DNA of 64,000 bases from Nocardioides palaemonis (GTDB lineage Bacteria; Actinomycetota; Actinomycetes; Propionibacteriales; Nocardioidaceae). The DNA is taken from the NCBI RefSeq assembly GCF_018275325.1, contig NZ_JAGVQR010000001.1, forward strand, positions 558,001 through 622,000. The letters are read 5' to 3'. Below the pieces are notes generated by a model, which was not told the DNA's origin, searched no databases, and saw nothing but the letters and a program-made list of their open reading frames with translations. Both the position numbers and the translations under genes were made by a program. Position 1 is the stretch's first letter, and every line of letters starts with the position of its first letter. Below are positions 34,827 through 43,043 of the stretch, piece after piece.

Positions 34827-35281
34827 GCCTCCTCCCCGATGTCCTCGGCCCACAGCTGGGGCTTCTCGGCGATCATCGTGTCCATCAGCGCCTTGCAGTC
34901 GGCGTCGTCGGCGACCACGAGCTCCACGCCGCGCGATGCCAGCCACGACTCCGACGCCTCGAAGGTGCGGTTCTCGCCGATGACGATGCGCGGGATGTCG
35001 TAGAGCACCGAGGTCCCCGCGCACATGAAGCAGGGCGAGAGGGTGGTGTAGAGGGTGCTGGCGCGGTAGACCCGGGCGGACAGCCGGCCGGCGTTCTCGA
35101 TGCAGTCGGTCTCGCCGTGCCGGATCGCCGATCCCAGCTGGACGCGCCGGTTGCGGCCCACCGCCAGCACCTCGCCGTCGTGCACCAGGGCCGCCCCGAT
35201 GGGGATGCCGCCCTCCTGCCACCCGATCCTGGCCTGCTCGATCGCCAGGTCGAGGAACTCCCGGTCCGCCGCTTCGATCAT
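34823..35281 (-). CDS. Cytosine deaminase-like nucleoside/nucleobase deaminase
   Basis: This 152-residue zinc deaminase of the cytidine deaminase-like superfamily has the zinc motifs HGETD (His and catalytic Glu) and PCFMC (two Cys). Size and sequence resemble the fungal FCY1 type, not the large bacterial CodA. It probably converts cytosine to uracil for salvage or nitrogen supply. ATG 35281 has an AAGGAG ribosome binding site; GTG 35305 is a weaker alternative. First gene of a two-gene operon, divergent from a PucR regulator. Confidence 0.88.
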   Translation of the reverse strand: MIEAADREFLDLAIEQARIGWQEGGIPIGAALVHDGEVLAVGRNRRVQLGSAIRHGETDCIENAGRLSARVYRASTLYTTLSPCFMCAGTSVLYDIPRIVIGENRTFEASESWLASRGVELVVADDADCKALMDTMIAEKPQLWAEDIGEEA

Positions 35282-35347
35282 CGTTCCCGCTCCTTGTCCG
35301 GTCACGCCACCCGCCGCCTGCGGGTGTGTGCCCCCTCACACCACCAG

Positions 35348-35361
35348 ACGTCCGCGGACGT
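35348..35361. promoter_or_regulatory. Palindrome ACGTCCGCGGACGT, candidate operator
   Basis: A perfect 14-base palindrome lies midway between the divergent deaminase and PucR genes. Related half sites follow (CAACGGACGT from 35365, CAACGTCCG at 35406-35414). This is a likely binding site for the PucR regulator. Confidence 0.55.
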
Positions 35362-35431
35362 GACAACGGACGTCGTGGACGGTTGAGAGCGCTAGTCTCC
35401 TGACACAACGTCCGGTGAGTGAGGAGGTCCC

Positions 35432-36958
35432 GTGCTGATCCCGCTCCCCGAGGTGCTGGCCCTGCCGTCCTTCCGCGCGGCCGGCACGCGCGTGCTCGCC
35501 GGCGACCCGCAGGCGGCGACGGTGCGGTGGGTCCACTCCTCCGAGGTCTTCGAGATGGGCGGCCTGCTCGCCGGGGGAGAGGTCCTGCTGACCACGGGGC
35601 TGGGCCTGCACGGTCGCACGTCGGAGCACATGGCGGCCTACGTCGAGCAGCTCGCCGACGCCGGGCTGACCGCCCTCGCGCTGGAGCTCGGCCGCACCTT
35701 CTTCGAGGTCCCCGGCCCGATCCTGGACGCCGCGCGGCGGCGCGGGCTGGTGGTGCTGGGCCTGACCCACGTGGTGCCGTTCGAGCGGATGGTGGAGGAC
35801 TTCCACGAGCTGGTCGTCCGCCGCCGCACGCACGCGGCGGGCGGCGCCGGCTGGGGCGACCTGGCGCAGGTGGTCGTCGACGGGCGCGGTCTGCGGGCGT
35901 TGCTCGACGAGGTGTCGCGCGCCGCCGGCTGCGAGGTCGAGCTGCGCGACCGCGACGACCAGGTCGTCGAGCGGAGCTCGATCGCGTCGGTCGTGGAGGA
36001 GGAGCGCGTCTCCGAGCCCGTACGCGGACCGGCCGGGGTGGTCGGCACGCTCCACCTGCTCGGCGGGCCGACGCGCCGGCGACGTCGTACGGCCGGACAG
36101 GCGGCCGTGGCGGTGGCGCTCGAGCTGGGGCGGGCCGGCTCGCTGGGCCAGCGTCCGAGCCCTGCCCAGTCGCTGGTCGCGGACCTCTGCGCGGCCACCC
36201 CCATGGCCGGCACGGAGGTGACCGATCGGCTCGCCGAGCTGGGCTGGCCGGCGCCCGACGGACGCGGGTGGCAGCCGGTGGCGCTGGCCGTCGAGCCGGG
36301 CGCGGCGCTGACCGACGTCGTGCCCGCGCTCGAGCAGGCGCTGAGGTCCGCCACCAGTCCGGTGCTGGCAGGCATCGCCGGCAGCCGGGCGGTGGCGGTG
36401 GTGCGCGGCTGGTCGAGACCGGGCGCCGCACGCGACGGCCTGGTCGCGGTCCACGAGTCGTTGCGCCGGGCCCGGGTGACGGTCGCCCCGGCGCCGGCCC
36501 TGCTGGTCGCCGGACCGCCGGTCACGGACCCGGCCGAGCTCGGCCCCGCCCTCGGGAGGACACGCGAGCTGCTGGAGCTCGCCCGGCGCACGGGGCGCCG
36601 CGACGGGGTGCTGCTCGCCCGCGACCTCGCCGCACCCCACCTGCTCGCGAGCGCCGGATCCGCGGCGTGGGCCGGGCTGGCCGAGGAGCAGGTGGGCCCG
36701 CTGATCGCGCACGACAGCCGGCACCGCACCGAGCTGCTGCGCACCCTCGACACGTACCTGACGAGCGGCACGTCGAAGGCCGCGGCCGCGACGGCCCTGG
36801 GGATCCGCCGTCAGTCGCTCTACGACCGCCTGCAGCGGATCGAGCGGCTGCTGGGCGTCGAGCTCGACGATCCCGACCAGCAGCTCGGGCTGCAGCTGGG
36901 CGTGCTCGCCTGGCGGCTGCGCACCGGCATCGACCCGCGGGTGGGCTTCGGGGGCTGA
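35432..36958 (+). CDS. PucR family transcriptional regulator
   Basis: This 508-residue protein has an N-terminal PucR-like domain (LPSFRAAGTRVLAG, residues 10-125, ending ARRRGLVVLGLTHVVPFERM), a central region and a C-terminal PucR helix-turn-helix (LRTLDTYLTSGTSKAAAATALGIRRQSLYDRLQRIERLLG, split here by function: helix pair then recognition helix, residues about 435-475). PucR-type regulators control purine or pyrimidine catabolic genes; here the target is presumably the divergent deaminase-permease operon. GTG 35432 has a GAGGAGG ribosome binding site. Confidence 0.9.
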   Translation: MLIPLPEVLALPSFRAAGTRVLAGDPQAATVRWVHSSEVFEMGGLLAGGEVLLTTGLGLHGRTSEHMAAYVEQLADAGLTALALELGRTFFEVPGPILDAARRRGLVVLGLTHVVPFERMVEDFHELVVRRRTHAAGGAGWGDLAQVVVDGRGLRALLDEVSRAAGCEVELRDRDDQVVERSSIASVVEEERVSEPVRGPAGVVGTLHLLGGPTRRRRRTAGQAAVAVALELGRAGSLGQRPSPAQSLVADLCAATPMAGTEVTDRLAELGWPAPDGRGWQPVALAVEPGAALTDVVPALEQALRSATSPVLAGIAGSRAVAVVRGWSRPGAARDGLVAVHESLRRARVTVAPAPALLVAGPPVTDPAELGPALGRTRELLELARRTGRRDGVLLARDLAAPHLLASAGSAAWAGLAEEQVGPLIAHDSRHRTELLRTLDTYLTSGTSKAAAATALGIRRQSLYDRLQRIERLLGVELDDPDQQLGLQLGVLAWRLRTGIDPRVGFGG

Positions 36959-36964
36959 GCCGCG

Positions 36965-37666
36965 TCAGTCCTCGCCCTTGAGCGAGAACGACCGGAGCCG
37001 GTCGCCGGCGAACCACACGCCCACGACCGTGACCAGCGCGCTGGCGACGATCGCGTAGGGCAGGCTCGCGGGGTCGGGGAGCTCGGTGGAGATCGCGTGG
37101 CCGACCCGCAGGCCCCACTGGCCGATGCTCAGCCAGGCGATGCCGGTGAAGAGGTTGCCGAGCAGGCTCTCCCAGATCAGCACGAACATCAGCGACGCGA
37201 TCACGGCGTGGCGGGTCACGGCGGAGATCGCGACGAAGAGCGCGGAGTACGCCGTCCCGGCGACCACGGCGCCGACGAACAGCGCGACGGCCCGCGTGGT
37301 GTCGCCGGTGATGAGCGCGGCGACGAGGATCGACAGCGCCCCGGCGGTGAGGGTCGCGGCGAGCGCGACCAGCCACTTGCTCAGCGCCACGCCGTAGCGG
37401 TTCACCGGCTTGGCGAGGAGGTAGACGATCGAGCCGTCGTCGACCTCCGGGCCGAGCACCGACGAGGCCGCGAGGATCGCGACGAGCGGCAGCACGAGCG
37501 GGTAGCCCAGGCTGGGCAGGATGTCGTAGGCGGCGTCGCCGTCGGCGAGCGAGGCGATGAGGGCCACGAGCCCGATCAGCAGCACCGGGAAGGCGAGCAG
37601 CAGGAAGAAGCGCCGCCGGCCGAGCAGGGCCTGCCCGGCGAGCTTGGCGATCGTGAGGTTGATCAT
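36965..37666 (-). CDS. ABC-2 type transporter permease
   Basis: This 233-residue protein has six predicted membrane segments and no signal peptide. SSVLGPEVDDGSIVYLLAKPVNRYGVALSKWL is a typical cytoplasmic loop of ABC-2 permeases (regulatory gene-neighbour type). It is the last gene of a four-gene operon and overlaps the ATPase gene upstream by four bases (ATGA). Confidence 0.9.
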   Translation of the reverse strand: MINLTIAKLAGQALLGRRRFFLLLAFPVLLIGLVALIASLADGDAAYDILPSLGYPLVLPLVAILAASSVLGPEVDDGSIVYLLAKPVNRYGVALSKWLVALAATLTAGALSILVAALITGDTTRAVALFVGAVVAGTAYSALFVAISAVTRHAVIASLMFVLIWESLLGNLFTGIAWLSIGQWGLRVGHAISTELPDPASLPYAIVASALVTVVGVWFAGDRLRSFSLKGED

Positions 37667-38574
37667 CGGGCCACCAGGTAGGCGAACACGCTCTCCAGCG
37701 ACTCGTCGCGCGGGGAGAGCTCGTAGACGGACAGGTCGTGCCGGCGCGCCCAGCCGGGCAGGCCGAGGGCGAAGCTGCCGAGGTCGGTCACCTGCACCTC
37801 GAGCTCGTCCTCGCGGAGGCTGACGGCGGCCACGGAGGGCTGGGCGATGAGGATCCCGGCCAGCGCGCGGTCGTCGCTGGAGCGCACGGCATATTGGACC
37901 GGGCGGTCGGTCATCAGCCGCCGGATCGCGCCGAAGTCGCCGGACGCGGCGTGCCGCCCGGAGACGACCACCTCGATGTGCCGGGCGAGCCGCTCCACCT
38001 CCTCGAGGATGTGGGAGCTGAACAGCACGGTGCGGCCCTCGTCGCCGAGGCGGCGCAGCAGGTCCATCAGGTGCATGCGCTGGCGCGGGTCGACGCCGTT
38101 GAACGGCTCGTCGAGCAGCAGCACGGCCGGGTCGTGGACGAGCGCGGCGGCGATCTTGACCCGCTGCCGCATGCCCTTGGAGTACGTGTCGAGGCGGCGC
38201 GCGGCCGGCTCGACCATGTCGACGACCTCGAGGATCCGCTCGGTGGCTGCGCCCGCGTCGGACAGGCCGTGCAGGTCGGCGTTGGCGCGGACGAACTGCC
38301 GGCCCGTGAGGTAGCCGAAGCTGAGCTCGCGCTCGGGGACCAGCCCGATCTGCCGGTAGGTCTCGGTGTTGCGCCAGACCGGCTGCCCGTCGAGCGTGAC
38401 GTGCCCGGCAGACGGGGCGAGGAACCCCGACATCATCGCCATCAGGGTGGTCTTGCCCGCACCGTTGGGGCCGAGCAGGCCGGTCACGCCGGGCCCGATC
38501 GACAGTGACACGTCGTTGACGGCGACCACGTTGCCGAACCAGCGCGACGCCTTGTCGAGGACGAGCGTGCTCAT
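37663..38574 (-). CDS. ABC transporter ATP-binding protein
   Basis: This 303-residue ATPase has Walker A GPNGAGKTT, signature YSKGMRQRVKIA and Walker B LLLDEPFNGVD. It pairs with the permease at 36965 and overlaps both neighbours as ATGA. The cargo of the exporter cannot be read from sequence; the two ATPase-permease pairs of the operon may form one heteromeric exporter. Confidence 0.94.
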   Translation of the reverse strand: MSTLVLDKASRWFGNVVAVNDVSLSIGPGVTGLLGPNGAGKTTLMAMMSGFLAPSAGHVTLDGQPVWRNTETYRQIGLVPERELSFGYLTGRQFVRANADLHGLSDAGAATERILEVVDMVEPAARRLDTYSKGMRQRVKIAAALVHDPAVLLLDEPFNGVDPRQRMHLMDLLRRLGDEGRTVLFSSHILEEVERLARHIEVVVSGRHAASGDFGAIRRLMTDRPVQYAVRSSDDRALAGILIAQPSVAAVSLREDELEVQVTDLGSFALGLPGWARRHDLSVYELSPRDESLESVFAYLVAR

Positions 38575-39452
38575 CGCGACCCCACCTTCCGGAACCGGGC
38601 GACCAGGCCGAGCACGCACGCGCCGGCGAGCACGACGGCCACCAGGGCGTAGACCGGGACCCACGCCCCCTCGGGCGGCGTGAAGACCGCGATCCCTGCG
38701 TCCCACGCGTCGCCCAGCCCGCCGTAGAGCGACCACGGCGAGAACAGGCCGGCCGCGACCCCGACGCCGTCGGAGTCGCGGGCCGACGAGATCGCCTGGA
38801 TCGACGTCACCACGCCGGCGAGCACGACGAGCACGAGGATCGACCCCACCACGGCGAAGCCGCGGCGCAGCGAGACCGACGAGATCAGGCCGGTCACGCC
38901 CGCGAGCAGCAGCGCCAGCAGGACCTGGAGGACGAGCGCCTTGAGGAGGTCCTCCGTCTCGTCGCTGCGGTCCAGCCCGGACAGCAGCGCACCGACGTAG
39001 AGGACGAACGTCGAGAGCCACATGAAGAGCAGCAGCGAGGCGGTGAGCGAGAGCCAGCGCACCAGCGCGAAGACCGGCGCTGACAACGGCCTGGCGAGGT
39101 AGAGCACGATCGAGCGGTGCCGCAGGTCGCGGGAGAACAGCACCGGCGCCTGGGCGGCGGCGAAGAGGCTGATCAGCAGCTGGACCTGCGAGGTGTAGCT
39201 CGCGTAGGACACCGGGAGGTTGCCGAGGCCCGTCAGCACGACCACGCCGACGACGATCAGAGCCGGCAGGGTCGCCATCGCGAGCAGGAGGAACGGCATC
39301 ACCTTCGACTTGCCGGAGCGGCCGAGGCCGTAGGTGTGGCGCAGGCCGGTGACGAAGAGGGTCCGGGCGATGGTGGCGGTGCCCTCGCGGGTGCCGTCGA
39401 AGTGGCGGTAGCCGAGGTCGTGGATGACCCCGCGGGTGGTCGACTCAGGCAC
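38571..39452 (-). CDS. ABC-2 type transporter permease
   Basis: This 293-residue protein has a roughly 50-residue cytoplasmic N-terminus (DLGYRHFDGTREGT...), then six membrane segments. SRDLRHRSIVLYLARPLSAPVFALVRWL parallels the SIVYLLAKPVNRYGVALSKWL loop of the other permease, so the two are paralogues. GTG 39452 overlaps the end of the upstream ATPase gene by eight bases. Confidence 0.9.
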   Translation of the reverse strand: MPESTTRGVIHDLGYRHFDGTREGTATIARTLFVTGLRHTYGLGRSGKSKVMPFLLLAMATLPALIVVGVVVLTGLGNLPVSYASYTSQVQLLISLFAAAQAPVLFSRDLRHRSIVLYLARPLSAPVFALVRWLSLTASLLLFMWLSTFVLYVGALLSGLDRSDETEDLLKALVLQVLLALLLAGVTGLISSVSLRRGFAVVGSILVLVVLAGVVTSIQAISSARDSDGVGVAAGLFSPWSLYGGLGDAWDAGIAVFTPPEGAWVPVYALVAVVLAGACVLGLVARFRKVGSR

Positions 39453-40383
39453 GGGCCCCGCCCTCCATGAAGACGTCCTCGAGGTGGCCGCGGTCGGGCT
39501 CGAGCCGCATCAGGCCCAGACCGAGCTCGTCGGCGACGTCGCGGATCAGGTCGTGGGCGGCGACGTCGGGCGGTGGCGGGTCGACGGCGACCATCGTGCC
39601 GCGCGGGCGGCAGCTGAGGCCGCGCTGGGCGAGCGCCTCGCCGAGCTGGTCGCGCTGGGTCTCGGTGCCGACGACCTCGACCAGCAGGCTGCCGGTGCGG
39701 CGCAGGAAGTCGCCGGTGGCGCTGGAGCGCAGCAGGTGGCCGCCGTCGAGAACGATGACGTGGTCGCTGACCCGCTCGAGCTCGCCGAGGAGGTGGGAGG
39801 TGACGAGGACCGCGATGCCGAAGTCGCTGCCGATCCGCTTGACCAGGCGCAGCATGTCGGAGCGTGCCGCCGGGTCGAGGCCGTTGGTGGGCTCGTCGAG
39901 GAAGACCAGCCGCGGGTCGTGCACGAGCGCCTGGGCGAGCTTGGCGCGCTGCTTCATGCCGGTGGAGTAGCCGCCCATCGGGCGGTAGCGCTCCTCCTCG
40001 AGCCCGACGTGGCGCAGCACGTCGGCGGCCCGCTCGCGGGCCGGAGAGGCGCCCAGGCCGGACATCCGGGCCATGTGGACGACGAACTCGCTCGCGCTCA
40101 CGTCGGGCGGCAGGCAGTCGTGCTCGGGCATGTAGCCGACGAGCCGGCGGATCTCCTGGCTCTCGTGCTCGATGTCGTGGCCGAGCACGGTGGCCTGCCC
40201 GTGCGTCGGCTCGAGCAGCCCGAGCAGGATCTTGATCAGCGTCGACTTGCCGGCGCCGTTGGCGCCGACGAGGCCGGTCACGCCCGCGCCGACCTCGACG
40301 GTCAGGTCGGTCAGGGCGTGCACCGACCCGAAGTGCTTGGTGAGCTCTGCGGTCGACACGACCGGTCCGGCGAAGTCCCCCAT
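39445..40383 (-). CDS. ABC transporter ATP-binding protein
   Basis: This 312-residue ATPase has Walker A GANGAGKST, signature YSTGMKQRAKLA and Walker B VFLDEPTNGLD. It heads the four-gene exporter operon (ATPase, permease, ATPase, permease). ATG 40383 is chosen; GTG 40386 directly before it is possible and would be closer to a TAGCGT box on the minus strand at about 40393-40398. Confidence 0.93.
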   Translation of the reverse strand: MGDFAGPVVSTAELTKHFGSVHALTDLTVEVGAGVTGLVGANGAGKSTLIKILLGLLEPTHGQATVLGHDIEHESQEIRRLVGYMPEHDCLPPDVSASEFVVHMARMSGLGASPARERAADVLRHVGLEEERYRPMGGYSTGMKQRAKLAQALVHDPRLVFLDEPTNGLDPAARSDMLRLVKRIGSDFGIAVLVTSHLLGELERVSDHVIVLDGGHLLRSSATGDFLRRTGSLLVEVVGTETQRDQLGEALAQRGLSCRPRGTMVAVDPPPPDVAAHDLIRDVADELGLGLMRLEPDRGHLEDVFMEGGARA

Positions 40384-40566
40384 CACGACGATCACGCTAG
40401 CGGTCGGCACCGACCGCGTGCATCAGGGATCGCCCGGAGCCGTGTGAAGAACCGGTGCAGGTCCGGCTCCGGTGCCATCACCACGAGTGGGTACGTCCCT
40501 GCGGACGGCGTTGCTCGCGACCCCGGCCGTGCTACGCCGGTCTGATCTCGACCTGAGGGGGACGCC

Positions 40567-41295
40567 ATGCGCAGGATCGTCGTCGTCTCGTTGCTCACCG
40601 CTCTCGCGGCCCTCCTGCTCGGTCCGGGGGCGGCCGTCGCGCAGACGCCTCCGGGGGAGGTGCGGGTCCAGGGCCGGGCCTACGAGGGCCAGTTCGACAC
40701 GTTCCGGGGGACGCTGCGGGTGACCTGCCGTCCCGGTCTGCGCGTCTCCGAGCTCGGCCTCACCTTCGTCCAGGACTTCACCTCGCCCGAGAGCCTGATC
40801 CCGACCGTGCCCACCTGCGACGGTCGGTGGCACGTCGTCTCCTTCTCCAGCTACGAGGGGTTCCACCCGGGCCGTGCGACGGTGCGGGTGCGGATGGCGC
40901 TCGTCGACGCCACGACCGCGGCCCCCGCCGGCGAGGTCGCGACCGAGGGGAGCGTCTACGTCCGTCCCGGTGCCCGGGTGCTGCTCCCGCGGCGCGTCGA
41001 CCTGCGCCGCGACGGTGGCCTGCGCGCCACCGTCTGGGGGCGCTGCGACGAGCCGTGGGTGCTGCAGGGCTTCTCCGTCTCGGCCAGCCAGGACGAGGGC
41101 TTCGTCTTCGGCTCGACGCTCCTCGACATCCCGTGCGACGGCGCGTGGCACGCGCGTACGGCCGTGATCCGGTCGGCCGGCGACCCGTTCCACCGCGGAC
41201 CGGTCCGTCTCGATGCCAGCATCACCACGCTCGACGGCGTGAACTTCGACCCCGCGGTCTCCGCTGGGGCGAGCCGGTGGGTGCGGACGAGCTGA
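40567..41295 (+). CDS. Hypothetical secreted protein
   Basis: This 242-residue protein begins with a clear Sec signal peptide (MRRIVVVSLLTALAALL, cleavage near AVAQ, residue 26). The mature part has beta-rich sequence and four spaced Cys residues in two similar halves (VTCRPGLRV...VPTCDGRWHVVSF and VWGRCDEPWV...IPCDGAWHARTA), suggesting two related disulfide-stabilised beta-sandwich domains. I recognise no family. It stands alone, followed by a hairpin. Confidence 0.8.
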   Translation: MRRIVVVSLLTALAALLLGPGAAVAQTPPGEVRVQGRAYEGQFDTFRGTLRVTCRPGLRVSELGLTFVQDFTSPESLIPTVPTCDGRWHVVSFSSYEGFHPGRATVRVRMALVDATTAAPAGEVATEGSVYVRPGARVLLPRRVDLRRDGGLRATVWGRCDEPWVLQGFSVSASQDEGFVFGSTLLDIPCDGAWHARTAVIRSAGDPFHRGPVRLDASITTLDGVNFDPAVSAGASRWVRTS

Positions 41296-41308
41296 CCCGC
41301 CCTCCCGG

Positions 41309-41352
41309 ACGTCATGGAGATCGGCGGTCCGAACCGCCGGTTCCCATGACGT
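41309..41352. terminator. Interrupted hairpin after secreted protein gene
   Basis: ACGTCATGG (41309-41317) pairs with 41344-41352. An inner stem CGGCGGT (41322-41328) pairs with 41333-41339 around a short loop. It lies 13 bases after the stop codon and just before the tRNA promoter. Confidence 0.7.
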
Positions 41353-41371
41353 ACCGGGGAGAGGCGGGCCC

Positions 41372-41377
41372 TAGGCT
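41372..41377 (+). promoter_or_regulatory. Putative -10 box (TAGGCT) of tRNA-Gln
   Basis: TAGGCT lies 12 bases before the mature tRNA 5' end, giving a short leader for RNase P to remove. Confidence 0.5.
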
Positions 41378-41389
41378 GGGCGCGAACAT

Positions 41390-41468
41390 TCCCCGGTTGG
41401 TCTGCCGGTAGGGCCCGCCTGACTTTGAATCAGGACTAGCGACGTAGGTTCGACTCCTACCCGGGGAG
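41390..41468 (+). tRNA. tRNA-Gln (anticodon TTG)
   Basis: A cloverleaf is visible. The acceptor stem is TCCCCGG with CCGGGGA and discriminator G. The D arm is GGTC/GGCC, the anticodon stem CCTGA/TCAGG with loop CTTTGAA (anticodon TTG at 41425-41427), and the T arm GTAGG-TTCGACT-CCTAC. The length of 79 is slightly above normal because I place nine bases in the variable region. CCA is not encoded. Its position upstream of glmU-prs is common in actinobacteria. Confidence 0.92.
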
Positions 41469-41498
41469 CTCAGTGCCATCGCGGAGTAGCGTCGGACC

Positions 41499-41876
41499 AT
41501 GGCCGTCACCGAGATCGTGGGTGTCTACGACGCGGACGGCAGCCTGCTCGGGGAGCTGTCCTAGGCCTGGGGCAAGGTGCGCGGGACCCGCCACTGCGGG
41601 CTCTGCGACATCACGCACGCCACCGTGCGGCGCAAGCCCGCCTGGGACGCGATGGTCGCGCGGGTGCCCGTGCCGGTCCGGCTGCTGCACCTCGACGAGA
41701 TCGACGACGACCTGCGCGTGGCCGTGGCCGCCGCCGGCGCACCCGTCGTGCTCGTCCGCGACGGGGCGCAGTGGCGCGAGGTGGTCGACGCGGACGCGCT
41801 CGACGCGATGGACGGGTCGGTGGACGCGTTCGAGGCCGCCGTGCGCGAGGTCCTGCGGCGCGAGGGGGCGGCATGA
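41499..41876 (+). pseudogene. Conserved hypothetical protein interrupted by an amber codon
   Basis: ATG 41499 opens a frame that reads MAVTEIVGVYDADGSLLGEL, Ser, then TAG at 41562-41564, then AWGKVRGTRHCGLCDITH and onward to 41876. The sequence on both sides belongs to one conserved small protein with a CxxC motif (CGLCD), about 125 residues. Relatives would have an aromatic residue such as Tyr at the amber position, so one C-to-G change (TAC to TAG) explains it. GTG 41577 could still start a 99-residue truncated product. Its end overlaps the TspO start, so loss of translation may lower TspO expression. Confidence 0.75.
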
Positions 41877-42355
41877 GCCTCGCAGCGTCGCTCACGTGGA
41901 CCGGCGTCGTCGTGGCGTACGCCGTGCTCGCCAACGCGTGGAACAACCGTGACCCCGGGTGGTACGACCACCTCGACAAGCCGTCGTTCCAGCCGCCCAC
42001 GCTCGTCTTCGCCCTCGTGTGGCCGCTCAACTTCGCCCTGCTCGTGCTCGTCGGGCTGGCCGTCGTCCGCACCGCCGAGCCCGGCGCCGCGTGGGCGGCG
42101 ACCGGGGTGCTCGCGGTGTCGGTCGCGTGCGCGCTGACGTGGGCGCGGCTGTTCTACGTGCCGCCGCACCGGCTCACGGCGGCCGCCCGCTGGCTCACCG
42201 CGGCCGCCGTCCTGACCTGGCTGCTCGCGGTGGTCGTCGGCGCGATGGAGGTCTGGGGCGGGCTCGTCCTGCTGCCGTACGCGCTCTGGCTCAGCTTCGC
42301 GACCGCGCTGGCGCACGCCTACGCGCGCGGGCCCCGGTCGGTGCCGGGCCGGTAG
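41873..42355 (+). CDS. TspO/MBR family membrane protein
   Basis: This 160-residue protein has five hydrophobic segments. GWYDHLDKPSFQPP near residue 28 is the TspO signature (WYxxLxKPxxxPP), and ALTWARLFYVPP near 82 is its second conserved region. TspO proteins bind porphyrins and are linked to tetrapyrrole and stress control, which fits an organism making heme by the coproporphyrin route. It overlaps the broken upstream gene by four bases. Confidence 0.88.
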   Translation: MSLAASLTWTGVVVAYAVLANAWNNRDPGWYDHLDKPSFQPPTLVFALVWPLNFALLVLVGLAVVRTAEPGAAWAATGVLAVSVACALTWARLFYVPPHRLTAAARWLTAAAVLTWLLAVVVGAMEVWGGLVLLPYALWLSFATALAHAYARGPRSVPGR

Positions 42356-42446
42356 GCGAACCACTTCGCGCCCGGAACGAGCGCACCGACCGCGCGCGAG
42401 GCAAATGCGGTGCGGCGACCGGCGGCCGCTGCCACGATGGCGCGCG

Positions 42447-43043
42447 ATGGCCAACCACACGACGTACGACGACCTGCTGGCGCGGGTGCGCGCCCTCGCC
42501 GACCAGCTCGACCGGCCGCCGGTGGTCGGGATCTGCGGCCACGGGGGAGCCGGGAAGTCCACGCTGGCGAGCCTGCTCGCCGCCGACCTGGGCGTGGCCG
42601 AGGAGCAGGTCGTGCGGCTCGACCGGCTCAAGGCCGAGGGCGCGGAGGAACAGCGCGGGATCCTCGACCTGCACGACTGGCCCGTCCTGCGCGACCTGCT
42701 CGACCGGGTCCGCACGGCGCCGGCGCCGACCCGGCTGGCCTACCCCACCCGCGTGTGGGGCGGGGCGACAGGTCACCGCGACACCGCGATGCCGCCGGTC
42801 GTGCTGGTCGAGGGCATCCGGCTGCTCCACGACGGCACCCGCCGGCTGCTCGACCTCGCGGTCTGGATCGAGATGACCCCCGAGGCAGCCGGCGCCCGCG
42901 CGGTCGCCCGCAACACCGAGCAGGGCGACGACGAGGCCGAGCTCGACCTGTGGCGCACGCGCTGGATCCCCGAGGGGCACGCGTACGCCGCGGAGCACGC
43001 GCCGGCCGACCTCGCCGACCTCGTGCTCAGCCCGCTCGGCTGA
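42447..43043 (+). CDS. Uridine kinase-like P-loop protein
   Basis: This 198-residue protein has Walker A GICGHGGAGKST near residue 26 and the layout of the phosphoribulokinase/uridine kinase family (VVRLDRLKAEG..., LVEGIRLLHDGTRRLLDLAVWIEMTPEAA near 120). It probably phosphorylates a nucleoside or sugar; substrate uncertain. ATG 42447 is favoured over an in-frame ATG at 42405. Its 3' end overlaps the convergent hydrolase gene by 17 bases. Confidence 0.85.
   Translation: MANHTTYDDLLARVRALADQLDRPPVVGICGHGGAGKSTLASLLAADLGVAEEQVVRLDRLKAEGAEEQRGILDLHDWPVLRDLLDRVRTAPAPTRLAYPTRVWGGATGHRDTAMPPVVLVEGIRLLHDGTRRLLDLAVWIEMTPEAAGARAVARNTEQGDDEAELDLWRTRWIPEGHAYAAEHAPADLADLVLSPLG

Noticed and set aside
40384..40566. 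Small genes in the gap before the secreted protein
   Set aside because: Short open frames occur on both strands but without ribosome binding sites, recognisable sequence or codon pattern distinct from shadows.
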